Positions 23,000 to 29,572 of a stretch of DNA of 30,138 bases are shown here, in pieces. Both the position numbers and the translations under genes were made by a program. The notes under the pieces were generated by a model, which saw only the letters and a program-made list of their open reading frames with translations, was not told the DNA's origin and searched no databases. This DNA is from Oscillospiraceae bacterium (GTDB lineage: Bacteria; Bacillota; Clostridia; Oscillospirales; Oscillospiraceae). How positions within the stretch are numbered: the first letter of the stretch is position 1; each line of letters opens with the position of its first letter. The stretch is from NCBI GenBank assembly GCA_016293865.1, contig JAEDDG010000029.1, positions 1-30,138 of the forward strand, read 5' to 3'.

Positions 23000-23730
23000 G
23001 AGTTCTTGTAAACGGCGCCTGCGGCCACATGGGACGCGAGGTCATGCGCCTGGCAGAATCCGGATACATGGGCGCGTCCCCTGCCGCAGCTGTGGACGCC
23101 TATGGCGACGACGTTTCCGTCCACACGCATCTGGAAGACGCCGAACAGGCCGACGTCATCATCGACTTTTCCCATCACAGCGCCGTCTGTGCGCTGCTGG
23201 ATTACGCAGTTGACAAACACCTTCCCGCCGTCATTGCAACGACCGGGCATACCGAGGAGGAAAAGGCCAGAATCTACGCTGCAGCGGATCAGATTCCCGT
23301 GTTTTACAGTGCGAATATGTCTGTGGGCGTCGCCGTCCTGTGCAGCCTTGTACGGCAGGCGGCAGCACTCTTCCCCGATGCGGACATCGAAATTGTTGAA
23401 ACACACCACAACCGCAAGCTGGACGCCCCAAGCGGCACCGCGCTTATGCTCGCACAGGCCATCCGGCAGGTCCGTCCGGACGCCGCAGTGACCTGCGGCC
23501 GCAGCGGTCAGGCCAGGCGTGCGCCCGGTGAGATCGGCATTCAGTCCGTGCGGCTGGGCAATGTGGTCGGCATCCATGAGGTGCTGATTTCCACCGGTAC
23601 GCAAACCATCACACTGAAGCATGAAGCACACGACAGAAAGCTTTTCGCCGAAGGCGCAATTGCCGCCGCGGCGTATATAGAGAAAAAACCCGCCGGACTT
23701 TACGACATGCAGTCCATGATCGGCGGATAG
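22996..23730 (+). CDS. dapB: 4-hydroxy-tetrahydrodipicolinate reductase
   Basis: 244 residues, an NAD(P)H-dependent reductase giving tetrahydrodipicolinate, the substrate of DapH. Nucleotide-binding start VLVNGACGHMGREV (GxxGxMG) and the catalytic block VETHHNRKLDAPSGTA with His137, His138 and Lys141; IGIQSVRLGNVVGIHEV near the C-terminus. Overlaps dapA by ATGA and is followed 19 bases later by lysC. Confidence 0.97.
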   Translation: MRVLVNGACGHMGREVMRLAESGYMGASPAAAVDAYGDDVSVHTHLEDAEQADVIIDFSHHSAVCALLDYAVDKHLPAVIATTGHTEEEKARIYAAADQIPVFYSANMSVGVAVLCSLVRQAAALFPDADIEIVETHHNRKLDAPSGTALMLAQAIRQVRPDAAVTCGRSGQARRAPGEIGIQSVRLGNVVGIHEVLISTGTQTITLKHEAHDRKLFAEGAIAAAAYIEKKPAGLYDMQSMIGG

Positions 23731-23749
23731 AGAGCAGAGGTAAACGGTT

Positions 23750-25063
23750 TTGTATATTAAGACGGTCAAGTTTGGCGGCAGCTCCCTGGCGGACGCCGCC
23801 CAGTTCAAGAAAGTCGCGCAGATCATCCGCAGCGACGACACCCGCAGGTATGTCGTGGCATCCGCCCCCGGCAAGCGCAATTCCGGCGACATCAAAGTCA
23901 CGGATATGCTTTACAAATGCTATGCCGAGGCGGCAGAGGGCGCAGATTTCAGCGCCACCTTCTCAGCCATTAAGGCCCGGTTCAGCGATATCATCGCCGG
24001 ACTGGGTATGGATCTGTCACTTGAAGATGAATTTGACGTCATTGAAACGTCCCTGAAAGAATCCCCCAACAGCGATTACGCGGCCAGCCGCGGCGAGTTC
24101 CTGAATTCAAAAATCATGGCCGCCTATCTCGGCGTACCTTTTGTTGACGCGGCCAGCTGTATCTTTTTCAACGAAAACGGCACGCTGGATGCCGAACGCA
24201 CCAATGCAGCAGTGTCGGAAAAGCTCAGCGGACTGACGCGCGCAGTGATCCCCGGTTTCTACGGCTGCGCGGCGGACGGCACAATCAAGACCTTTTCCCG
24301 CGGCGGCTCGGACATTACCGGCTCCATCGTCGCCCGCGCAGTGGGCGCGGACGTCTATGAAAACTGGACGGACGTATCCGGCGTCATGATTGCTGATCCG
24401 CGCATTGTCAAAAACGCGAAAGCCATCGACACCATTACATACACAGAGCTGCGAGAGCTGAGCTACATGGGCGCCTCAGTGCTGCACGAGGACGCAATAT
24501 TCCCTGTCAAGGCCGCCGGCATTCCCATCAACATCCGCAACACGAACAACCCCGACGCCCCCGGCACAATGATCGTCCGTGAGGCACGGATCTCCAGAGC
24601 CGGGGAAATCACCGGCATCGCCGGCCGGGCCGGTTTTTCCACTCTGCGCATTGAAAAGGACCAGATGAACTCCGTCGTTGGCTTCGTGGCAGAAATCCTG
24701 ACCATTCTGGCCAATTACGGCATTATCATTGAGCACATCCCCACCGGGATCGATACCATGTCCGTCATCATTTCTTCCTCCGCGCTGGAGGGAAAGCGCG
24801 ACGCACTTCTGGCTGAACTGCATGACAAGGTTCATCCGGATTACATGGCCATTGAGGACGACGTGGCGCTGATCGCCATTGTGGGCCGCGGCATGGTCCG
24901 CCACAAGGGAACTGCCGCCAAAATTTTCACCGCCTGCGCACAGGCCGGCGTGAACATCCTGATGATCGATCAGGGCTCCAGCGAAATCAACATCATCCTT
25001 GGCGTTGACAGCCAGGACTGCGAAAAATCGATTTCCGCCATTTACAACGCCTTCTGCGGCTGA
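23750..25063 (+). CDS. lysC: Aspartate kinase, lysine-operon isozyme
   Basis: 437 residues, phosphorylates aspartate to open the aspartate family pathway. Kinase part: VKFGGSSLADA at the N-terminus, SRGEFLNSKIMAAYL, GFYGCAADGTIKTFSRGGSD, and YENWTDVSGVMIADPRIV. The C-terminal 120 or so residues hold two ACT domains (IAGRAGFSTLRIEKDQMNS; VALIAIVGRGMVRHKGTAAK), the usual seat of feedback control. The start is TTG at 23750 with AGAGG at 23736-23740; no in-frame ATG fits. The unusual-length insert after GKRNSGDIKVTDML is typical of the clostridial subclass. Effector (lysine, or lysine plus threonine) cannot be read, though the riboswitch context suggests lysine. Confidence 0.95.
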   Translation: MYIKTVKFGGSSLADAAQFKKVAQIIRSDDTRRYVVASAPGKRNSGDIKVTDMLYKCYAEAAEGADFSATFSAIKARFSDIIAGLGMDLSLEDEFDVIETSLKESPNSDYAASRGEFLNSKIMAAYLGVPFVDAASCIFFNENGTLDAERTNAAVSEKLSGLTRAVIPGFYGCAADGTIKTFSRGGSDITGSIVARAVGADVYENWTDVSGVMIADPRIVKNAKAIDTITYTELRELSYMGASVLHEDAIFPVKAAGIPINIRNTNNPDAPGTMIVREARISRAGEITGIAGRAGFSTLRIEKDQMNSVVGFVAEILTILANYGIIIEHIPTGIDTMSVIISSSALEGKRDALLAELHDKVHPDYMAIEDDVALIAIVGRGMVRHKGTAAKIFTACAQAGVNILMIDQGSSEINIILGVDSQDCEKSISAIYNAFCG

Positions 25064-25097
25064 CGCGGCAGGCTTCACAATGGATTTCAGACAGAAT

Positions 25098-25140
25098 ACG
25101 GCGCCGCTTCTCTTCAGAAGCGGCGCCGTTTTTCTTTTTT
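25098..25140 (+). terminator. Terminator of dapA-dapB-lysC
   Basis: A perfect 14-base stem, ACGGCGCCGCTTCT (25098-25111) with AGAAGCGGCGCCGT (25116-25129), 4-base loop CTTC, then a long T-rich tract to 25140. One of the strongest terminators in the window. Confidence 0.94.
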
Positions 25141-25204
25141 CCTTTCAGCATCCGAAGAACACAGAACCGGCCATATGCCGCAGCGCGCATGGCACGGCGG
25201 CGTT

Positions 25205-26011
25205 TTAAAGGGCAAAATAAGCCTTGAAATTTTCGCTGAAAATCGCACGGTTCTGCCCGTCCGGCAAATCCAGCGCGAAAAAGCGTTCCAGCTCCGCCGC
25301 ATGATCCCACATGGGGAAATCAGAGCCCCAGAAGCAGTTCTCATATCCGTAAGCGCTGATCATCTGCCGTGCATACTCCGGCGAGATAAACGCCAGCGAG
25401 CTGCTCACATCAAAGCGCAGATGCTCCGCCCGGTGCGGCAGCAGCTCCAGCGCGTCCGGCCAGGCGGAATATCCGCCCAGATGCGCCGCCATCACATGCA
25501 GCTTCGGGAAATCCTTCAGAACGCGGACAAGCCGCGCCGGCGCTGAATAGTCATACCGCGCATCGCCCATATGGATCAGGACAGGCAGATCGCCCAGCGC
25601 TTCATAAATCCTGTATACCTCAGGCGCGTCTATATTAAAACGCTGAAAATCCGGGTGCAGCTTGACGCCGTGCAGACCCCGGGATCTGATATACTCGATC
25701 TCATCCCCTACGTTCTCCATATCCGGATGAACGGACCCGAACCCGAAAAACTCGCTGTGCTCCGCGCACTGGCCGGAGATGTAGTCGTTGATGGCGCGCA
25801 CCTGATGCGGCGCAGTGGCTGTGGAGCAAACCAGAAACTGACTGACGCCTGCCCGGCGGCCGCACTCCAGAAGCGAGATCGGATCGCCCATCCGCTGCAT
25901 CGGTATTTCGTAAAAATGCCCGATGCTCTCCGTCGCTTTTCCCGCAATCTGTTCAGGAAAAACATGGCAATGGGCGTCAATAATCTCATATCCTCTGTTC
26001 ATTTCTTCCAT
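25205..26011 (-). CDS. Amidohydrolase-2 family TIM-barrel hydrolase/decarboxylase
   Basis: 268 residues of the amidohydrolase-related family (PF04909 type), a metal-dependent TIM barrel. Visible metal/active-site positions: DAHCHVFP with His14 and His16, GVKLHPDFQ with His119, LIHMGDAR with His147, AAHLGGYSAW with His177, and CFWGSDFPMW with Asp231. Members decarboxylate aromatic or 2-pyrone acids or hydrolyse amides and lactones; the substrate here is not predictable. The ATG at 26011 has AGAGGG at suitable distance; ATG 26002 is an alternative, while the longer frame to 26065 reaches back into the leader. Own promoter at 26098, so probably transcribed singly. Confidence 0.87.
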   Translation of the reverse strand: MEEMNRGYEIIDAHCHVFPEQIAGKATESIGHFYEIPMQRMGDPISLLECGRRAGVSQFLVCSTATAPHQVRAINDYISGQCAEHSEFFGFGSVHPDMENVGDEIEYIRSRGLHGVKLHPDFQRFNIDAPEVYRIYEALGDLPVLIHMGDARYDYSAPARLVRVLKDFPKLHVMAAHLGGYSAWPDALELLPHRAEHLRFDVSSSLAFISPEYARQMISAYGYENCFWGSDFPMWDHAAELERFFALDLPDGQNRAIFSENFKAYFAL

Positions 26012-26097
26012 GATATCCCTCTTTGTCCCGCAAAAATCTGTATATAGAAAGCGCAGTTTTTTCAACTTTTTAACGCACTTGACGATATATACAAAAA

Positions 26098-26126
26098 ACT
26101 ATACGCCATTTTATCTATTTTGTCAA
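26098..26126 (-). promoter_or_regulatory. Near-consensus promoter of the amidohydrolase gene
   Basis: On the minus strand TTGACA (26121-26126) and TATAGT (26098-26103) are exactly 17 bases apart. The -35 sits immediately downstream of the preceding gene's stop. The leader of about 80 bases is A+T rich without a clear structure. Confidence 0.88.
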
Positions 26127-26128
26127 CA

Positions 26129-26602
26129 CTAGTCGTTTCTTGCACATTTGTCGGCGTCAATTGCCAGGACAATCATCAGGGCATCCAGCGCATCTTCGGG
26201 ATTGCGCAGGTCAATGGTATATGTATCTGTAAAATTCAGCAGCTCTTTGGACACCTCCGCCACAGGCCGGCCGTCCCTGTCCGTAATGGAGTACGCCCAC
26301 TCCATCACGTCCCCTGTAACCTGCCAGCCGTTATAGTCCACAAAAAAGCGCGGCCGGAACAGCGTCAGCTCCTTGCGGATGCTCCCCACATATCCGCCGT
26401 TCCTGAAAAGTTCAAAACGGCGCGGAATTGAAAACACCACCTCGCGCACAGTCCCCGCATGACGGCCGCCGGCGTCGAGGATATGCAGCCTATGGCCCCA
26501 GGCCGGCTGCCCTTCAACCTGAAAGGCGGTATTGCCCCATTCATCGTAAACGTCATAGCTGTCAAACCAGGAAAAAAATCTCTGCTTAAAATACAGGCGC
26601 AT
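26129..26602 (-). CDS. LURP-one-related (LOR/YxjI-like) protein
   Basis: 157 residues matching the LURP-one-related fold (a Tubby-like 12-strand barrel) throughout: MRLYFKQRFFSWFDSYDVYD at the N-terminus, VEGQPAWGHRLHILDAGG, the RRFELFRNGGYVGSIRKELTLFRPRF block, GWQVTGDVMEW, and a C-terminal hydrophobic helix ALDALMIVLAID. No signal peptide. Function in bacteria is not established. AGGGAGGGAG before the ATG decides the start; a longer frame to 26764 crosses the promoter. The neighbour on the same strand has its own promoter. Confidence 0.88.
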   Translation of the reverse strand: MRLYFKQRFFSWFDSYDVYDEWGNTAFQVEGQPAWGHRLHILDAGGRHAGTVREVVFSIPRRFELFRNGGYVGSIRKELTLFRPRFFVDYNGWQVTGDVMEWAYSITDRDGRPVAEVSKELLNFTDTYTIDLRNPEDALDALMIVLAIDADKCARND

Positions 26603-26626
26603 GTTTACTCCCTCCCTTTCCCGACA

Positions 26627-26655
26627 ATTATACACAAGCCGGCGCAGTCCGTAAA
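26627..26655 (-). promoter_or_regulatory. Promoter of the LURP-one-like gene
   Basis: Perfect TATAAT (26627-26632) with TTTACG (26650-26655) 17 bases upstream. Short leader of about 18 bases to the start codon carrying the ribosome binding site. Confidence 0.78.
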
Positions 26656-26818
26656 GGAACACCGCGCCGTTTTTTCTGCCGGCGGATTCCGAAAAGTGCG
26701 GACAAAACCGGCTCTGCAGACGCCGGGCGGCACAACGGCGCAGGCTGCAGGAAGGCTTTCGCACCGTCTTTCACCCCCGCCGGACACGCCGTCTGCGGAA
26801 AAAACTCTGTCCCGCCCC

Positions 26819-26847
26819 TTGACAGGTAAACGTTCGTTTACTATAAT
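26819..26847 (+). promoter_or_regulatory. Consensus promoter of the tetR1-rsgA-methyltransferase cassette
   Basis: TTGACA (26819-26824) and TATAAT (26842-26847) with a 17-base spacer: a perfect consensus, as often seen for promoters held down by a repressor. The spacer is almost filled by an operator palindrome. Confidence 0.93.
26826..26841 (+). promoter_or_regulatory. TetR operator O1 in the promoter spacer
   Basis: GTAAACGTTCGTTTAC is a perfect 16-base inverted repeat (GTAAACG-TT-CGTTTAC) lying between -35 and -10. Bound repressor would exclude RNA polymerase. Autoregulation by the TetR encoded next is the natural reading. Confidence 0.88.
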
Positions 26848-26864
26848 TCAGGTAAACGAATCAG

Positions 26865-26880
26865 GTAAACGAACGTTTAC
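26865..26880 (+). promoter_or_regulatory. TetR operator O2 in the 5' leader, with a half-site before it
   Basis: GTAAACGAACGTTTAC, a perfect inverted repeat and the exact reverse complement of O1. Its centre is 39 bases from that of O1. A lone half-site GTAAACGA lies between them at 26852-26859. O2 directly precedes the GGAGG of tetR1. Confidence 0.88.
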
Positions 26881-26896
26881 TTCCGGAGGCGGGACA

Positions 26897-27514
26897 ATGG
26901 CTGACACCAGGGAAAAGATTCTGATGACTGCGCTTCACCTGTTTGCAAGAGACGGTTATGCGGCTGTTTCGGTCAGTGCGATTGCAGGCGCGCTCGGCAT
27001 GACAAAAGGCGCATTGTATAAGCACTATGAAAACAAGCGCGATATTTTCGACAGCATTGTTCAAAGAATATATCAGATTGACGCGCAGAGAGCCAAAGAA
27101 TATGCGGTGCCGGAGGAAATATATGATGTTGATCCGGCGTCTTACAGGGACATAACCGCAGACAGCATAAAAATCTATACGCTTTCCCAGTTTACATTCT
27201 GGTCAGAGGACGCTTTTGCATCTGATTTCCGCAGGATGCTGACTCTGGAGCAATACCGCAGCGCTGAGATGGCGGAATTATACAGCAGCTGTCTGACCTC
27301 CGGCCCCATCGCATACATGGAAGATATCTTTCGCGAAATGATGAACAAGGGCATTCTCAAGGAAGGAAACCCAAAGCTGCTCGCCCTTGAGTTTTACGCG
27401 CCGCTGTATCTGCTGGTCAACAGATCTGACCAGGCCATCAGCCACGGGGAGCTGAAGGAACTGCTGAATGACCACATTGAGCGTTTTTTCCGGAATAACG
27501 CCGCTCATCAATGA
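26897..27514 (+). CDS. TetR/AcrR-family repressor (TetR1), autoregulated
   Basis: 205 residues. N-terminal TetR helix-turn-helix in residues 1-50: TREKILMTALHLFARDGYAA, then VSVSAIAGALGMTKGALYKHYENKRDIF. The C-terminal ligand/dimer domain contains RRMLTLEQYRSAEMAELYSS, which also appears in similar form in the second TetR of the window (RRILTMEQFRSQRIAML), so the two are probably paralogues. GGAGG (26885-26889) supports the ATG. It controls the operon through O1 and O2 and is followed after 9 bases by the RsgA-like gene. Inducer unknown. Confidence 0.93.
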   Translation: MADTREKILMTALHLFARDGYAAVSVSAIAGALGMTKGALYKHYENKRDIFDSIVQRIYQIDAQRAKEYAVPEEIYDVDPASYRDITADSIKIYTLSQFTFWSEDAFASDFRRMLTLEQYRSAEMAELYSSCLTSGPIAYMEDIFREMMNKGILKEGNPKLLALEFYAPLYLLVNRSDQAISHGELKELLNDHIERFFRNNAAHQ

Positions 27515-27523
27515 GGTTCGGAT

Positions 27524-28591
27524 GTGGGAAATGTGAACATGGCCGCCTACGGACTGCAGAAGCAGCATGCGGCATACATTCAGGCTTGCGGGGAGGATTA
27601 CACAGCGGCCCGGATCCTCTCGCAGGAGAAAGGCGTCTACCGCATCATCAGCGAGGCGGGCGAACAGTCTGCCGCAGTATCCGGCAGATTCATGCATGAC
27701 GCAAAAAGCGCGTCAGACTTTCCGGTTGTCGGCGATTTTGTCGTGATCGACTCCGGATCCCCTCCGGATCGCGCCGTAATCCATGACGTCTTGCCGAGAA
27801 AGAGCGTTTTTATCCGCAAAGCCGCGGGAACAGGCTGCACAGAGCAAGCCATCGCGGCCAATATTGATACTGTATTCATCTGCATGTCCATGAACAGCGA
27901 TTTCAATCTCCGGCGGCTGGAACGCTATCTCTCTGTTGCCTGGGACAGCGGCGCATCGCCGGTCATTGTATTCACCAAATCCGATCTGTGTTCGGATCCC
28001 GGGCAATTTCTCCGCTCTGCCGAACCGATCGCCGTCGGAACCGATATGATTGCAGTATCTTCCATGGAACCGGACGGCTGTAAAAAACTCATGTCTTATA
28101 TACAGGATGGGATGACAGCCGCGCTGGTCGGTTCTTCCGGCGTCGGCAAATCGACGCTCATCAACCGGCTGCTCGGCGAAAACCGCCTGGATACAAATGA
28201 ATTGCGGCGCGTCGGCAAGGGCCGGCACACAACGACAAGACGCGAATTGTTTTTACTGAAGCAAGGCGGCATGATAATCGACACGCCCGGAATGCGGGAG
28301 CTCGGCTTATGGTCGGTCGGTCACGGATTTGATCAGTCTTTTTCCGACATTGAGGCGCTTGCTGCCATGTGCCGCTTTCACAACTGCAGTCACACAAACG
28401 AACCACACTGCGCGGTCAGGGCAGCTGTGGAGAGCGGAGCGCTTCCGGCAGAGCGCCTGCAGTCGTACCTGAAACTGAAATCCGAAAGCATGTACGCCGG
28501 AGATCCGGAAGGATACCTGGCGGCAAAAAAGCAGAAATTCAGGAACATTGCGAAAATCAACAAACGGAATCAAAAAGACCGGGAGAGATAA
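27524..28591 (+). CDS. rsgA: RsgA/YjeQ-type circularly permuted GTPase, TetR-controlled paralogue
   Basis: 355 residues. RsgA is a late 30S-subunit assembly GTPase. The permuted order of motifs is visible: OB-fold (about 25-100), G4 TKSD (151-154), G5-like SS (179-180), G1 GSSGVGKS (203-210), the switch segment GKGRHTTTRR (231-240), G3 DTPG (253-256), then the zinc site Cys283, Cys288, His290, Cys296 in CRFHNCSHTNEPHC, and a basic helical tail. GTG at 27524 follows GAGG by 7 bases; ATG at 27539 is an alternative. Unlike the usual housekeeping rsgA (near prpC, prkC, rpe), it lies in a repressor-controlled operon beside a methyltransferase, so it is likely a second, inducible copy (inference). 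Confidence 0.9.
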   Translation: MGNVNMAAYGLQKQHAAYIQACGEDYTAARILSQEKGVYRIISEAGEQSAAVSGRFMHDAKSASDFPVVGDFVVIDSGSPPDRAVIHDVLPRKSVFIRKAAGTGCTEQAIAANIDTVFICMSMNSDFNLRRLERYLSVAWDSGASPVIVFTKSDLCSDPGQFLRSAEPIAVGTDMIAVSSMEPDGCKKLMSYIQDGMTAALVGSSGVGKSTLINRLLGENRLDTNELRRVGKGRHTTTRRELFLLKQGGMIIDTPGMRELGLWSVGHGFDQSFSDIEALAAMCRFHNCSHTNEPHCAVRAAVESGALPAERLQSYLKLKSESMYAGDPEGYLAAKKQKFRNIAKINKRNQKDRER

Positions 28592-28592
28592 A

Positions 28593-29309
28593 ATGAAGTA
28601 TCTGAAAAGCGAAAAATACAGCACGCCTGCTTTGCAGGCAAAAATTATGGGCCCGAATCCGGTTAAACTGGAGGAGGAATTGCTGCTTGATCACCGCATC
28701 CCCGACGGCGCCATTGTCTGCGACCTGGGAAGCGGACAGGGACTGACAAGTATTTTTCTTGCAAAAGAATACGGTTTTACCGTATATGCCGCAGATTTAT
28801 GGAGTGATCCGGAGGAAAACCGGAAGTTTTTTGATGCAGAGGGCATCAGCAGAACGCAGATTATCCCCGTCAAAGCCGACGCCGCTGATTTGCCCTTTGA
28901 CAGGGCGTTCTTTGACGCCGTCGTCAGCGTCGACTCTTACAATTACTTTGGAAGGGACGCGCATTATCTTGACGACAAGCTCCTGCCTTACATCAAAAGC
29001 GGCGGCTATATTTACATTGCGATTCCCGGTATGAAAAAGGATTGCCATGATCATCTGCCGCAGGAGCTTCTGCTCTCCTGGACGCCGGAACAGCTGGAGT
29101 ACATGCATGACGTTGAATACTGGCGCGATATGGTCGGCCGGTGCAGGGGCGCAGATGTCCTTTCCGTTCAGGAAATGGAAAGCAACGAAGAGGTCTGGGC
29201 CGATTGGCTGGCGCAGGAAAATGAATATGCCGTGGGCGACAGGAAGGCAATGGAAGCAGGCGGCGGAAAATATCTGAATTTCATTGCCATTGTGCTGAGA
29301 AAGAAATAA
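28593..29309 (+). CDS. Class I SAM-dependent methyltransferase of the TetR1 operon
   Basis: 238 residues, Rossmann-type methyltransferase. Motif I VCDLGSGQGLTSIFLA (Asp44 to Gly50), acidic loop VYAADLW, a motif II/III-like KADAADLPFDRAFFDAVVSVDS, and post-motif SGGYIYIAIPGM. The C-terminal 80 residues (WTPEQLEYMHDVEYWRD..., then QENEYAVGDRKAMEAGGGKYLNF) look like a small-molecule substrate lid rather than an RNA-binding domain, but the substrate is unknown. The ATG follows the rsgA stop by one base, with GGGAGAGA as the ribosome binding site, so the two genes are coupled. Last gene before the terminator at 29431. Confidence 0.86.
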   Translation: MKYLKSEKYSTPALQAKIMGPNPVKLEEELLLDHRIPDGAIVCDLGSGQGLTSIFLAKEYGFTVYAADLWSDPEENRKFFDAEGISRTQIIPVKADAADLPFDRAFFDAVVSVDSYNYFGRDAHYLDDKLLPYIKSGGYIYIAIPGMKKDCHDHLPQELLLSWTPEQLEYMHDVEYWRDMVGRCRGADVLSVQEMESNEEVWADWLAQENEYAVGDRKAMEAGGGKYLNFIAIVLRKK

Positions 29310-29430
29310 AGAAGCGCACGGGACTGACGATGCAGGCCGGCAGAGTCCGGTCGGTACCGCACATTTGCGGCGCCCGCTCCGCCTGGAAACCGGTACAGGA
29401 TCCGGGGCGCAAAACAGCCGGACAAACCGA

Positions 29431-29473
29431 CGCAGAGGCGATGAATGCGCGCATTCATCGCCTCTGCGTTTTT
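29431..29473 (+). terminator. Terminator of the TetR1 operon
   Basis: A perfect 38-base palindrome (29431-29468) beginning CGCAGAGGCGATGAATGCG and folding into a very stable stem, followed by TTTTT. Between 29310 and 29430 nothing else is recognised. Confidence 0.92.
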
Positions 29474-29501
29474 CGGCTGTCATCGCCGTCTGCACCGGCA
29501 G

Positions 29502-29530
29502 TTGACAGGAAAACGCCCGTTCGCTATAAT
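29502..29530 (+). promoter_or_regulatory. Consensus promoter of the second tetR
   Basis: TTGACA (29502-29507) and TATAAT (29525-29530) 17 bases apart, again a perfect consensus with an operator-like sequence in the spacer, as at 26819. Confidence 0.92.
29512..29521 (+). promoter_or_regulatory. Operator core in the second tetR promoter spacer
   Basis: AACG-CC-CGTT, an inverted repeat with the same core and 2-base centre as O1 of the first cassette, and starting at the same distance (fifth base) after the -35 hexamer. Confidence 0.65.
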
Positions 29531-29537
29531 GCAGGGG

Positions 29538-29547
29538 AACGGTCGTT
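29538..29547 (+). promoter_or_regulatory. Second operator core in the leader of the second tetR
   Basis: AACG-GT-CGTT, an inverted repeat 26 bases centre to centre from the spacer copy. The flanks (GG before, AGCC after) are less symmetric than in O1 and O2. Confidence 0.65.
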
Positions 29548-29572
29548 AGCCTTCTCAGGAGAGGAATGGAAA

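Noticed and set aside
26079..26104. TTGACG and TATACG on the plus strand
   Set aside because: Spacer of only 15 bases and no plus-strand gene downstream within reach; the minus-strand promoter at 26098-26126 explains the region better.
26640..26675. CGGCGC/GCGCCG stem with T run on the plus strand
   Set aside because: Six-base stem with an 18-base loop, no plus-strand gene upstream, and it overlaps the -35 of the minus-strand LURP-one-like gene.
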